From Smallanthus sonchifolius (taxonomy: Eukaryota > Streptophyta > Magnoliopsida > Asterales > Asteraceae), in contig CM042035.1 in the NCBI GenBank assembly GCA_023525975.1, positions 34,253,001 through 34,317,000 of the forward strand: DNA of 64,000 nt, read 5' to 3'. A program made the position numbers and the translations under genes. Below are positions 44,065 through 56,324 of this stretch, piece by piece. The notes under the pieces were generated by a model, which was given only the letters and a program-made list of their open reading frames with translations, was not told the origin of the DNA and searched no databases. Every line of letters begins with the position of its first letter. The first letter of the stretch is position 1.

Positions 44065-46643
44065 ATGGCACAAAGTCATGGATCTGAAGACATAGGCAGT
44101 ATCAACCGACCACCGAGGTTGGTGTCTGGGGAGGACTATGATATGTGGAAGAACCGTATGGAAAGCTTCTTCTGCTACCATGAGTACGGAATGTGGAAAT
44201 CCATAAGGGATGGACCTTATGTTCCCATGGTGGCCTCTGCTGACTCCGGAGGACCACTAGTTCCTAAGGAACCCTCCAAGTATTCTGAAGAAGACATCAA
44301 GAAAATGGAGGTGGACTTCAAGGCATTAGGAGCTATCCAAATGTGCCTTCCAAATGAAGTTTTTCACAATTTCAATGCTCACAAAACTGCTAAGGAATTA
44401 TGGGGAGCCCTGGAAAAGATGTTTGCTGGATCTGAGGAGGTCAAGGAGAACAGACGTGACATTCTCAAGCAACAGTATGAAAACTTCGTCTGGAAAGAAG
44501 GTGAGTCACTAACAGTTTTATATAACAGGTACACGTACCTGGTTGGAGAACTGCAGTGCTCCAAGGTAAAGCTGGAGAATAAAGACATTCTCAAGAAGTT
44601 CATAAGATCTCCTCCTAGTTGTTGGACATTATATACAGTGTCCATCAGAAGAACAGAGAATCTGAAGACTCTTCAGATGACTGAGCTCTTTGGCATGCTC
44701 AAAACCTATGAATTAGAAATGATTTAAGCTAAAGAACGGAGCTCCAGTTATCAATCAGCTACCACTTCCTCTACCACCACCTCAGTGCTTCACTCTGATC
44801 ATTCTGGTCCTAGTGCAAGCAACTACTATCCTCCCATTGTTACTCATCCTCAAACACCAACTGCTTCACAATCCAACTCATCACCATTTCTTCTTGAGGC
44901 ACCTCCTCAACAGCCAACCTCTACTGCTTTTGTCTCTGACAACTCAAGCAGCATGTACTTCATAAAGGAGGATCTGGAATGCTTTCATCCAGATGATCTT
45001 GAAGAAATGGATATTCAGCACTCATATGCCATGCTCTCCCTCAGAGCAAAAAGGTTCTATTCCAGAACCGGGAGATCAGTTCCAAGCAACAACTCAAACA
45101 CCAGAGTTGGGCTTGATAAAAGCAAGATTCGATGTTACAACTGTAACCAAATGGGTAACTTTGCTAGGGAGTGCAAGGCACCTAAAGCCAATCAGGGTGC
45201 CAGCCATCAAAGACAAGCTTATCAAGGTCAGCCCAGGCAGCAGCAGCAGCAGCAAGGAACTCCTCCGGCACAAACTACAGCCTGTGCAAATGTTGGAACT
45301 TCAGACTTTGACTAGAGTTTTCAATATGAAGATGTTCCTGCCTCCAACCAAGCACTTATGGCAGACAATGCAGAGATACCACCTCAGGTATTTGAACATC
45401 TTTGCTCTCAAGCTTGCATTGACAAAGTTTTAGGTTATAGAAAGCATAACCAAAATCTGATAGATCAAAATGAAGAGTTTCATCAAATGAAGTCTGAATT
45501 CAAAAAGGTCGAAGATACTTACAAAAAAAAATTAACTGCCTTAAGAAAGAGATTTCTTCATTAAAACATGAACAAACTAATCTAGAAACTCAGATTGATG
45601 ATCTATTGGTAAAACTTAAAGCTACCAGAGCTGAACTGGCTGAACAGAAAGTTCATGTTGAAAAATATGAATTTTCATCTAAAAAGTTACAAAGATTGTT
45701 AGATATTCAAGTCCATGAAAGGGTAAAAACTGGACTTGGATATCATAGTGATGAGTACCAGACAGTTCCTCCTCCTGCTGATTATGTTGCCATTCACCAA
45801 CCAAGCTTCAATACTGCAAACATTGACATGGCAAACCGAAACCTTGATCTTTCAATGGATGCATGTTTTGTGGAAGACTGCTCCACCTCTTCAGAATCTG
45901 AGTCAATCTGCTCAGACCACTGTGAAACTAGTACAGTCCCATCAGCCGGTTGTCCTGTTGTTACTCCAACCATTCCAGCTCCCATCCCATTCAAACAAAT
46001 CAAGATTAGCTATCCTCCAGGTGGAAGAAAGTTAATCATTGAAAAAGGAGAGACATCAGGTTTCACCAACCCCAAATCTCAGTCAAAGTCAAAGGCGTTT
46101 GATATTTCTCATACACCTGGAGAAAAAGGTCCATATGTTCAAAGGACACTAGAAGAAGCCACCTTTGAACATAACAAAGCTCATCCCTGGAACTTCAAAG
46201 ATTTGTTTCAAAATAAGAACTATGTGGACTCTCACAGGGATAAGATAGCAGTATCATGCTTCATGTGTGGCAAATACAATCACACTGCCAGCACCTGCTT
46301 TCACTACCGTGAACACCAAAGAAACTCAAAGCAGCATGCCTTTGAGAAAACAAACAGAAACAAACAGGTGAGAAGCTATGATGCAAAGGCAACAAAGTTT
46401 AGAGAATCTCTATCCCCTCAAAGAGTGAAGATGCAGAAACCTCAACAAACTTGCATCATATGTGGGGAATCAAACCACTTTGCTGCAACATGCAAGTTCA
46501 ACCCTTTTAACCAAGTTGCAAATCGTTCATCTGTGTTCAACCCATCAGCAGCAAACAAAATCGCTGCTAATAGAGTAAAGTCCAGGAAACAAAAGGCAAA
46601 GCCTCCAGCAGCAAAAGTCTCTGCTGCTGACAAAGCAAAATAA
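44065..46643 (+). pseudogene. Copia-E1 gag, nearly intact
   Basis: Starts MAQSHGSEDIGSINRPPRL. Gag domain: YDMWKNRMESFF, LWGALEKMFAGSEE and VWKEGESLTVLYNRY. First zinc knuckle CYNCNQMGNFAREC (about 45133-45174). Then a Gln-rich stretch, coiled coil (45400-45700), and two further knuckles CFMCGKYNHTASTC (about 46258) and CIICGESNHFAATC (about 46453), and an Ala/Lys tail. Damage is light: in-frame stops at 44725 and 45313, and a frameshift in an A run near 45530. The same frame covers 44065-45564; 45606-46643 is in another frame. It would form the particle and bind element RNA. Confidence 0.92.
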
Positions 46644-46945
46644 AAAACAACGGCATCAGCAGCAAAAGTATCTGCTGCTGACAAAGCAAAAACTGCTACT
46701 GCTCTAGCAAAGCCCTTAGCAGCAAAATCAGCTGCGGATAAGCCAAAATTGTCAGCAACAACATCTTCTGCCGACAATGCAAAGAAAGCTAGAAAACCAC
46801 CAACACAGCAATGGTAGGCCAAACAATCTCCAAGCATAACTATTGGTTCCATTGGCTGCAAGCATGCTGACAATGGCAAATTAGCAACGATCTTCTACAA
46901 TGCTGCATGCTACAATGATCCTCCCACTAACTAGATATCTTCCAT
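46560..46945 (+). repeat. E-motif words inside the gag-to-pol region of E1
   Basis: CAGCAGCAAAAGT...CTGCTGCTGACAAAGC is repeated two to three times (46605-46690, with a weaker copy at 46715-46745) and encodes an Ala-Ala-Lys-Val-Ser-Ala-Ala-Asp-Lys repeat. The inverted CAGCAG/CTGCTG words are the same as those of the LTR palindrome. A stop at 46641 and more stops follow before pol resumes at 46946. Confidence 0.7.
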
Positions 46946-49310
46946 ATGCAGGGACAGCTAGGCAACAAACACAATACTTGGGTGGTAGATAGCGGCTGTT
47001 CCAGGCACATGACAGGCAACAGGTCCATCCTCTCTAACTTCAGACATTTCAATGGAGGATATGTTGCCTTTGGGAGTGACTCAAAGGGTGGATCTATCAC
47101 TGGACAAGGAACTGTATCCAATGAAAGGATGAGTATTGAAAGAGTCAACTATGTTAAAGAACTTGACTTCAATCTCATGAGTGTTTCCCAAGTATGTGAT
47201 CAAAAGCATTGGATGCTCTTCACTGACAAAGAATGTTTTGTGTTAGCTCCTGGTCTATCTAAACCTCCTCCAGAGAAGATTCTCCTAACTGCTCGTAGAA
47301 AGGACAACTTATATGTGCTTGACATGAATGAAGCCACTCCATCCGGTAGTGTTTCATGTTTTCTGTCAAAGGCATCAGTTGATGAATCCGCTCTTTGGCA
47401 CAGGAGGTTAAGCCATGTCAACATCAAAACAATCAATAAATTAGTGAAGGACAATCTTGTTAGAGGGCTTCCTGACAAAGAATTCCAGCTAGACGATCAC
47501 TGCATTGCCTGCTTGAAGGGAAAACAACACAAGAATTCCCACAAGCCCAAGACATTGAACACAAATGACACCCCTCTCCAGCTACTGCATATGGATCTCT
47601 TTGGTCCTACGAATGTCATGTCAATGGGCAAAAAGTCCTACTGTCTGGTGATAACTGATGACTTCTCCAGATTCTCATGGGTATTCTTCCTAAGAACAAA
47701 AGATGAAACTGCTGAGATTCTCAAATCCTATATTCTTAGGGTAGAGAATCAAAGCAATCTGAAGGTAAAGATCATAAGGTGTGATCAGGGAACAGAGTTC
47801 AAAAATCACACCTTGAACAGTTTCTGTGAGAGCAAGGGCATTGAAAGGCAATACAGTGCTCCAATAACCCCTCAACAAAATGGGGTTGCTGAAAGAAGAA
47901 ATAGGACTCTGATTGAATCAGCAAGATCTATGCTGGCTGACTCAAAGCTGCCCCTTACTTTCTGGGCAGAAGCAGTAAGCACAGCTTGTTATGTGCAGAA
48001 TAGAGTCCTTATTGTTAAGCCTCTCCAGAAAACACCCTATGAACTATGGCTCAAAAGAGTTCCCTACATTGGCTTCCTGAAGCCCTTTGGATGTCCATGT
48101 ACCATCCTCATCACACATGGAGTTCTTCCTAAATTCGGTGCAAAGTCTGATGAAGGTTACTTTGTGGGCTAATCCTCTCAATCAAAGGCCTACCGAGTGT
48201 TCAATTCTAGGACTCGGATTGTGGAAGAATCTGCTAATGTGGAATGCAGGGAACATGTTGTCTGTGAACAAGGCAAAGGTCCTAACTGGCTCTTTGATAT
48301 AGACTCCTTCACCCATATATTTGAGCCTCTCATTTTCTCAAATATGGAGTGTTCTTCTTCAAAATCAACATTTTCTGCCTCAACCTCTTCTACTGACTAC
48401 AGACTGGATTTTCCCAGTCCCTACATCAGGATGAAAAGGCCATCCATTTATCCTCCATCAGTGGCAGAAGCTATTGAAGCCGGTACAGGTGAAGCCAGTA
48501 CTTCCAACACCACAAGCAGCAATCTCTCTGACCAAGAAATCTTTAATGAAGCCTCCTCAATCCATGCTGAAGAGGCCTCTGATGCTAATACTGCTGACAA
48601 TGTGGAACACAATGATCAGAACCTCCAAGCTCCTCTCCTCACAACTGAAGACAATCCTGATCTAAACCAAAGTAATCTTGAAGAGGGAATACGGCTGGAT
48701 GTGATACCAGCACAGAGAATAAACAAAGAGCATCCTCTGGAAAACATCATTGGCTAAGTTCACACAGGTATCCAGACAAGAAGTAAGTCTCATGAAGCCA
48801 ACATTTGTTTGTTCTCTTGTTTTCTATCTCAGGTGGAACCCAAGAAGATTGATGAAGCTCTCAAGCACAACAGCTGGATTGAAGCAATGCAGGAAGAGTT
48901 GCTGCAATTCAAAAGACAAGATGTTTGGAAGCTTGTTGATCTTCCACCTGGTCAAACAGCCATTGGAACAAGATGGGTCTTCAGAAACAAGCAAGATGAA
49001 ATGGGCATCGTGGTCAAGAACAAAGCCAGACTGGTAGCTCAAGGCTACACTCAAGAAGAAGGCATTGACTATGATGAAGTCTTTGCTCCTGTGGCCCGTC
49101 TGGAAGCCATCAGAACCTTTCTGGCATATGCTGCATCCAAAAACTTTATGATCTATCACATGGATGTGAAGAGTGCCTTCTTGTATGGAAAGATTGGTGA
49201 AGAGGTCTATGTCAAACAGCCTCCAGGCTTTGTGGATCCTGCACATCCAAATAAGGTCTTAAAACTGGACAAAGCTCTCTATGGCTTACACCAAGCCCCA
49301 AGAGCCTGTA
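46946..49310 (+). pseudogene. Copia-E1 pol part 1: protease, integrase, reverse transcriptase (first half)
   Basis: Single frame with two stops (48170, 48755). Protease VVDSGCSRHMTG near 46990. Integrase zinc domain WHRRLSHVN...CIACLKGKQH, complete. Core HMDLFGP (about 47590), RCDQGTEF (about 47782) and NGVAERRNRTLIE (about 47880), so D, D and E are all present. A Ser-rich linker runs to 48757. RT has GTRWVFRNK, KARLVAQGYTQEEG, HMDVKSAFLYG and LYGLHQAPRA. A one-base loss at about 49306 (CCTGGTAT to CCTGTAT) moves the rest of RT into the next frame. Protease matures the polyprotein and integrase inserts cDNA. Confidence 0.94.
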
Positions 49311-50328
49311 TGAAACTTTATCTGGATATCTACTTAGCAACAACTTCAGAAGGGGGGCCATTGATCAGACACTCTTCATCAAAGATGAAGGGGGAGAAAT
49401 TTTGTTGGTCCAGATTTATGTTGATGACATTATCTTTGGATCTACAAGAAATAAGCTCTGCAAAGACTTTGAAGTTCTGATGCATTCCAAATTTGAAATG
49501 AGTTCAATGGGTGAACTAAATTTCTTTTTAGGACTTCAAGTCAAACAGGTACCAAATGGAATCTTCATAAGCCAATCCAAGTATGTCAAAAGCATCTTGG
49601 AGAGGTTCAAAATGGTTGACTGCTCTGCTGCAAGAACTCCTATGCAAGTGCACCATCAATTATCTCCGGATAAAGAAGGACAAGACACTGATCAACATCA
49701 GTACAGAGCAATGATAGGTTCTCTCATGTATCTCACTGCATCAAGACCAGATATCATGTTTGCAGTTTGTCTCTGCGCAAGATTTCAAGCAGCTCCAAAA
49801 GTGTCTCATCTTCAAGCTGTCAAAAGGATCCTTAGATACCTAAAGGGAGCTCCAAAACTTGGGCTATGGTATCCAAAGAATGGAAATGTCAATCTCTATG
49901 CCTACACTGACAGTGACTATGGGGGTTGTAACTTGGACAAAAAGTCCACATCTGGGGGATGTCAATTTCTTGGAGGAAGGCTCATCTCATGGCAATGCAA
50001 AAAGCAAACATGTGTCTCTACTTCAACAGCTAAAGCAGAATACATTGCAGCTTCAAGCTGCTGTGCACATGTCATCTGGATCCAAAATCAAATGCTTGAC
50101 TATGGAATGACCTTCATGCAGACTCCAATTCACATTGACAACATGAGTGCAATCTCTATCACGAATAATCCAGTGCAGCATTCCAAGACTAAGCACATCG
50201 ACATTAGGTATCACTATATCAGGGATCAAGCTGAGAAAAGGAGAATTGTCTTATCCAAGGTTCACACAAATGAGCAATATGCTGATTTGTTCACTAAACC
50301 TTTTGATGAAGCAAGATTTGATATCTAG
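49311..50328 (+). pseudogene. Copia-E1 pol part 2: reverse transcriptase (second half) and RNase H
   Basis: Contains QIYVDDIIFGST near 49411, the catalytic RT motif, then FFLGLQV, SLMYLTASRPDI, and RNase H with YTDSDYGG, STAKAEYIAAS and the terminal ADLFTKPFDEARFDI before the stop at 50326. All RNase H acidic residues that I can see are kept. It is in frame +1 relative to the first half because of the lesion near 49306. Its last 300 codons are open. Confidence 0.94.
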
Positions 50329-50980
50329 TTGAATCAATTGGCATGATGAACTTTGAATAAGACATATCTCAATTTTTATCCTTCCTTGTAAATATGTCAA
50401 TGTTTTTGTTCTTAATAAAAGGTTATAGTCAGCAACACTTTTTCACTGCTGACAGATTTACTCTTCAGCAGCAAAGTCTTTGCCACTAATCGCTTTAAGT
50501 TATCAGCAGAAACAAGTTTCCTGCAGATAGCTTTAAGGCGGTCAGCAGCAATCTTTTTGTTGCGGAATGAATACAACAGTCAGCAGCTGCCAAATCTGCT
50601 GCTGAAAGACTTAACTTTCCGCAGCAACAAAGTTTGCAGCGGATAGCTCACCATCAGCAGCAACCAAGTTTGCTGCTGATGGGTAAAACAAGTCTACATT
50701 AACTTTTACCTGCGGTAAAAACTACTCTCAGTCTTTACCATGACTGCTCGAGTGCTTTACAGCTGTAACAATGAAAAGTGAAACAGGTTGTACTGTACAA
50801 GTAAGGTTGCTTTTTCTTCGTCTGCCGTTATATCACAATTTCAAACTTTCCCACAACCTCTTCATATTCAATTTCAAACCCTAAACACATCACTTTCTCT
50901 CCCGTCCCCACAGCATTCAAAGCCCTAAATAATTAACCACCATTCAAACACCCTTCTCTCTTCCCTCCAAATCCACAACA
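50329..50980 (+). promoter_or_regulatory. Copia-E1 pol-to-ORF3 spacer with E-type palindromes and candidate leader
   Basis: 50433-50690 is crowded with degenerate E motifs (TCAGCAGC, TGCTGCTGA, GCTGCGGATA), including the pair AAATCTGCTGCTGAAAG. It is followed by TGTACTGTACAAG, a weak TATA-like GTTATATCAC (about 50826), and a pyrimidine-rich stretch (CTTTCTCTCCCGTCCCC, CTTCTCTCTTCCCTCC) ending in CAACAATGGCAGG at the ORF3 start, a good plant initiation context. The layout parallels the Copia-A spacer at 12541-13456. An internal promoter or splice acceptor for ORF3 is plausible but unproven. Confidence 0.5.
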
Positions 50981-53900
50981 ATGGCAGGCGCAGACATAAA
51001 CAACCCCAACGACAAGTTTTCCCCATATCACAACCTCACTGCATACCTAATAAAGGGCAAGAAATCTGAAGGTTTCAACGATATGATCGACTTCCTTTGT
51101 CGGTCCAAAATCCTCCATGCCCTAACAGTCAACCCAACCATCTACACTTCCCACATGGAAGATTTTTGGAGCTCAGCCGTGTATTCTACTGAACAGGGCA
51201 CTCCCCAAATCAGAGGCACAGTAGACGGCAAGGAGATGATTATCACTGAAGCAAAGCTCCGCCAACACCTCAAGCTTCAGGATGAAGGGGACGCCATCTC
51301 TTACCCAAGAGACGTATACATGAGGACCTTTGTATCCATAGGGTACACTGGGAATCAAACAGAGTATACGATAGAGAAGGCACTCATGGGTCCCAAATGG
51401 AAATATCTCTGCCACACTCTTCTCCAATGTATATCCCAGAAGAGAAGTGGCTGGAACAAACTCAGCTCCGGACTTGCGTCGGCAATTCACGGTATGATAA
51501 CTAGGGCGGGTTTTAATTTTTCTCACCTCATTCTTGAAGGTTTGAGATACAACCTTCAAGAAGGGGTGAAATCTCAGTTCTTCATGTACCTCATTCTTGA
51601 AGGTTTGAGATACAACCACCAAGATCTTTCAAAAACTGCAAGAATCTACTCAATTCTGGGACATAAGAACAACATTTTTCAAAGCATGAGAACAGTTTCA
51701 TCAAAGTTCTCAGGGGCCGATGTTCCATTGTTGTCTACAATGTTGAACACGCAAAGTGCCCAGGGTGACAGTTCAGCAAACCCAGCTGATACTGATCCCA
51801 CACCCTCCACCTCACTGCCACAAACTCAAACTACTGCTTCCTTTGATCGAACCCCTGTGCATTCTACTGAGGATGTACAGGCACATAATCTACTCACCCC
51901 TAGTTTGATTGCTCAACCAGAACACAGGGCCCCGGTTGCAGCCAAATATACAAGGAAGAGGGGCAAGAGAACTCCTTCTCTTGCCTCCAAGGCCCAAACC
52001 CAAGCCAACATCCCTCACTCAGAATCACAACATTCTAGTGAGAATATCATAAGGGAAAGCCACATTGTTAGGGAGACTTCTTCGGAAGTCTCTCTATTAG
52101 GATTAGGATCACTTCCCGGATCCAGAGAACAGCCCTTTGAGCCATTCCTATCTTCTTTGAACTTAAGTGTTGAGGAACCTGACCAAAGTGATGTACCTTC
52201 TCCCACTACCACTATCAAGGAGGTACTGATTGGTCTTGCTTCCGAAACACCTAACCCAAGTTCTTCACCCTTGAAGGTCCACTCTGGGAGTATTGAAAGA
52301 GTGGATGTGGACGAGGCTGTCACTACTGCTGGTCCATCAACTGACCAGGAGAACAGTGACAACATCTTTAAGACCTCAACCACGGCAACTCATGGTGAGG
52401 GTGTTTCCTTAGAAACTCCCCTCACTGAGAGGAATCCCAGGCGCCAAGAAACCGCGGGTGATGGGGATGCTGAGGCTCGGCCTACGGCCCCATCTGGGTC
52501 CAACGATTCCACAACTGTGGATGAGGATAGACTGAAACTTCATAACTTGGAATTGACGGCCAGGGTGGCTATGCTAGAGGCTGAATTGTCCAAACTAAGA
52601 CATCAAGTCTCTATGCATGAAGCCCATCAATGCCCAACTTTAGCCACTCCCTCTCTTGTATAAGTAGGCACCCAAACTGATGCCTACCTGTCTACTGATG
52701 CAACCAAAAAGGGGGAGATGGTCTCTATGGAAGAAGATAAAGACAGTCTTGACGACTGGATTCAAGAGCAGGTTGTACTTCAAAGCTCACTATTCAAGCC
52801 AGCCTTTGTCCAAATTCATGACTTGCCAGTCCCAGATAATGAAGACGAAGAGACATCTGAAGACTGGAAGTTGGTCGTCAGGGCTGTCGATGAAATGCTG
52901 AATGATGTTGAAGACACAGAACAAACAAATACATCATTCAGCATCCTTCCTGAAGCAGCAGCCATCATTGGTCAATCCTCAACCCCCCAACTATTAAGAT
53001 CATCAAAGAAGCTAGAATTTTACTCCATTCTAGCTTGGGGGTATGATGGATCATCTGAGAGGTTTTGGATTGGATGGGAGTTCAGCGGAGTAGAAGAGCT
53101 GAACTGGAACTCTCTCAATGCCCTCCAAGTCCTACATCTGCATTTAACTAATTGCATCAACACCTCAACAGATCTCTCAGCAGAACTTGCCATTGGCAGG
53201 TTCCATGACCTGATGGAGGACAATCTACCCAGGTTCCAAAGATTCCTACAAGCAGCACATCGGGTAGCTTATCCTGAATCCTCGGCGGCCGCAGAAAGGA
53301 GACTGACTCCTAGCAATCTTGAAATAACAAGGAGCAGTCTTCTCACTGAAGAAGTTCTGGGCCTTCGAAGATTCCTGTATGCCTTCCTGGTCAAGGACTT
53401 AGACGTGCTAGGTTGGGTGAGCACTAAGTCCCTTGACCACACTCTCCTGCTCAGCAACGACTCCTCTCTCATCATCAACACCAGGAACATCCTTCAGCTG
53501 CCCTCAGACTTCCTATTCTAGATTTTTCAGCTCAGAGCCAACATCTGCAATATTAACTCACTGGAGAGCCAGGCAATGATGGTCATCATCAAAGCCTATC
53601 TTGAAAAAGAAGGACTGATTCCTCAAAAAGAGACTGTGTCAACTTCTGATACTGACTCCAACTCTGATACTCCACAAGTTGACATCACATCTGCAGCTTT
53701 TGGCACAAGATCTTCCATCAGGGATCAACTGAGGGAAATAGAAGGTCCTAATTATCAACTTGATGAAGACAGTGACCGTCCCTTGTCAATCTCTCAACTT
53801 GCCAATGAAGCTGAGGCAGAGATCCCAATAGCATCATCATCATCTGCTGTTGTGATCAGTGAAGCTGAAGCAGAGGCATCCAATGTAAACAAAGGAAAGG

Positions 53901-55261
53901 GAATCATGACTGATGAAGATGAAGAGAGGTTGCTAAAAGAGAAAAGGGAGAGGGAAGAGAAAAGAAGAAGAAGAGAAGAAGAGGAGATGGCTGACCTGAA
54001 AAAGGCTCAAGAAAGAAAAACAGCCATTCTCCTAAGAGAACAAACCATCCAGCTGTATGCTAAACAGCTGGATGAACTAAAAAGGAAGATTCCTGCAGTT
54101 GACCGGATTGAAGAAGATGCAGCTCTTGCTCTTCAACTGCAGGAACAATTCAATAGAGAAGAGGAAGAGTTGGAGAAGAAGAAGAAAGAAGAAGCTAAGT
54201 TCAGAATAACCGATTCTGAACTAGCTAAAGAAATGAGGGAGGAGTGGATAAAGACTCTAGTCTCTCAAGGTGAGGATGCAGACTACCTTGAGAAACTATC
54301 AACTAAAGAAGTCTACAGAGCCTTCATGGTTCAGCAAGGTCAGTTGGCAAAGAAGAAAAAGGCTGAAGAAGAAGAAAAAGCCAAACAACAGTCCAAAAAG
54401 ACCATTGCCTTCAATAAACGGACCCATGAAGAGAGGAAGGTCATGATTGACTTCCTTAAGGCCAGAGGAGATAGTGGAAAGAGGCTAGGTCCTACGAATT
54501 TCATGAACCTGCAAGCCCTCTACTTCAAAGTTAAAAAGGATGAGGAAGAAAGACTAGGGAAGAAGGGCTCCAAGAAAAGGGTACTTATCAAAGAAGAAGA
54601 AAAACCAAGGACAAAGAAACCCAAGCCTTCTCCCTCACCTACCTCTTCCTCAGTCCATCATCCTTCCACTCTCCTCCCCAAACCTTCCACTCCTCCACCC
54701 AACAAGTCCAAATCATCCCACCCAGCTCCCACTCATAAACAGCCTCCCTTGAAGAAATCCAAACCCTCATCTGAACCTGAAGACTCAAGAGACATAGTTG
54801 AATGGGTCTACAATCCACAGGGTCAATGGTTTGAGATCTTCAGGGGGAGAACTGAAAGAAGAAGATCTACATACAGGTCTGTTGATGAGGTTCTGCAACT
54901 ACCAGATTCAGACCTACGAAGAATTTTGGAGCTGGGTGAAGCTCATGAGCCTGCAAATGAGAGAGGGAAACATCTTATGCTAGCAATCAGACATTATTTC
55001 AACCCTAGCAAAGATGTGGTCGTGGATGTCAAACCACTCAAGTCCCACTCTCCATTTGTATCTTGGTCCTACAATGCTGATTTGGATGAATTCACTCTGA
55101 TTGATGTAAAGAAGCAGCAGATGAGATGTTCAAGCAAAGCAATCTACAAAATTCCACACAAAGACATCAAGACTCTGTCTGAACTTCCACTGAACAATCC
55201 CAGCAAGGATCCAAGAGGCTATGAGGTTGAAAGGATAGTCAGCCACATGCAAAAGCTTTAG
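50981..55261 (+). pseudogene. Copia-E1 ORF3: long post-pol protein frame (1,427 codons, two stops)
   Basis: One reading frame from MAGADINNPNDKFS to SHMQKL, broken only by TAA at 52661 and TAG at 53519; the pieces are 560, about 285 and about 580 codons. N-terminal domain (about 1-230): FLCRSKILHALTVNP, HMEDFWSSAVYS, SIGYTGNQ, WKYLCHTLLQCISQKRSGW and NFSHLILEGL. Then a Pro/Ser/Thr-rich region, a short coiled coil (LHNLELTARVAMLEAELSKL), and the middle module ILAWGYDGSSERFWIGWEF. A long Lys/Glu coiled coil (53930-54420) and a basic Pro/Ser linker precede two C-terminal modules: VEWVYNPQGQWFEIFRG...LPDSDLRRIL and FVSWSYNADLDEFTLID...IPHKDIKTL. No signal peptide or membrane helix visible. A short duplication (51527-51620) alters the end of the N-terminal domain. 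Function unknown. Confidence 0.88.
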
Positions 55262-55299
55262 CAGCAAAGTGATTAGAAGAATTTTGGTTGCATCAGTCT

Positions 55300-55309
55300 A
55301 GGGGAAGTT
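55300..55309 (+). promoter_or_regulatory. Copia-E1 polypurine tract
   Basis: AGGGGAAGTT directly before the 3' LTR start; primes plus-strand synthesis. Confidence 0.9.
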
Positions 55310-56060
55310 TGTAGAACCAAAGACTGATTGCCACCAAATTATTCTAAGTACAAATGCTGCTGATAGGCTTATCAGCAGCATTCAACACTTGTTGCTGCTG
55401 ATAGGCATATCAGCAGCACTCAACACTTGTTGCTGCTGATAGGCTTATCATCAGCATTCAACACTTGTTGCTGCTGATAGGCTTATCAGCAGCATCCAAC
55501 ACTTGTTGCTACTGATAGTCTTATCAGGAGCATTCAACACAAGTTGTTGCTGATAGCTCTATTCTCTGAAGACCAAACGTTGCAGCTGACTATCCATGTG
55601 AAGCGCCTCTGACACCTGTCTGCAAAAGCAACTGCCACACTCCAAGCAGAAGGAACCTCACTGGTGCCACCAATAAAGGACAATGACGCGCGTCTCCAAG
55701 CATGCAAACAATGATGCCTAAGAAGACGTTTCAGTAAAGTTATCTAGATTAGCCTTTGCGTGTAATTTAGATTAATAGACAAGATCAACGGCTTGTGTTT
55801 GATCTGATCCTTAGAATCAAGGGTCTGTCTTGATTCTAAGTTACTATAAATACTGTGTAAACACTTCATTGTAAGTGTGCTTGCTGTGCTTTCATAGTGC
55901 TTCTTGATAGTGTTTTACTTGTAAACTTGTAATCTCATAAGTTTAATACAACAGTGCATTCATCAGTATTCTTGCTGTTTACTTGTTTACTTTGTTGGTT
56001 GTTATTGTTTCCGCCGATATCAACTAGAATAGAATCACCTTGTAATCTTACGATCCTACA
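55310..56060 (+). repeat. Copia-E1 3' LTR (751 bp)
   Basis: Partner of 43232-43959. It has five palindrome units at 55353-55550, with small point changes that break single dyads (ATCATCAGC, ATCAGGAGC). TATA box at 55845-55852. Confidence 0.95.
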
Positions 56061-56065
56061 ATGCG

Positions 56066-56137
56066 TTTGCAATAATTATATGCTTTGAAAAACCATGAAC
56101 GTCGCGCCTCGCGTTTCCGCCTTGGCGGGGTGTGACA
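56066..56137 (+). repeat. Gypsy D 5' LTR, right end
   Basis: Last 72 bases of the LTR, ending CGGGGTGTGACA, after the E1 target duplication. Identical to the end of the 3' LTR at about 63102-63173. Confidence 0.93.
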
Positions 56138-56140
56138 GAA

Positions 56141-56154
56141 TTGGTATCAGAGCC
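56141..56154 (+). promoter_or_regulatory. Gypsy D primer binding site
   Basis: TTGGTATCAGAGCC, three bases after the LTR end. Complementary to initiator tRNA-Met. The same type as in element L. Confidence 0.95.
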
Positions 56155-56324
56155 AGGTTTTTTATAGCGAACTAGGAGTCTAAAAATCGAACCTAGTCTA
56201 TAATTTAAATGACTCACTGAGACGTTTTTCATTGCATATGCATGTCATAACTTATCATCATATTGTACGGATATCGTAGACAATGAACATCGTCACACAC
56301 TAACCCCATTTCGACATCAGACCC

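Larger units (their letters stand above)
43232..56060 (+). mobile_element. Copia-E copy E1: complete element with gag, pol and ORF3
   Basis: A 12.8-kb element with two LTRs (43232-43959, 55310-56060), target duplication ATGCG (43227-43231 and 56061-56065), primer site, gag, pol in copia order, a palindrome-rich spacer, a long ORF3 and a PPT. The LTRs are very similar, so the insertion is young relative to its surroundings. It lies in the 5' LTR of gypsy D. Several single-base stops and frameshifts mean that this copy is not intact. The layout (extra ORF after pol, large size) fits the SIRE/Maximus lineage (inference). Confidence 0.95.
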
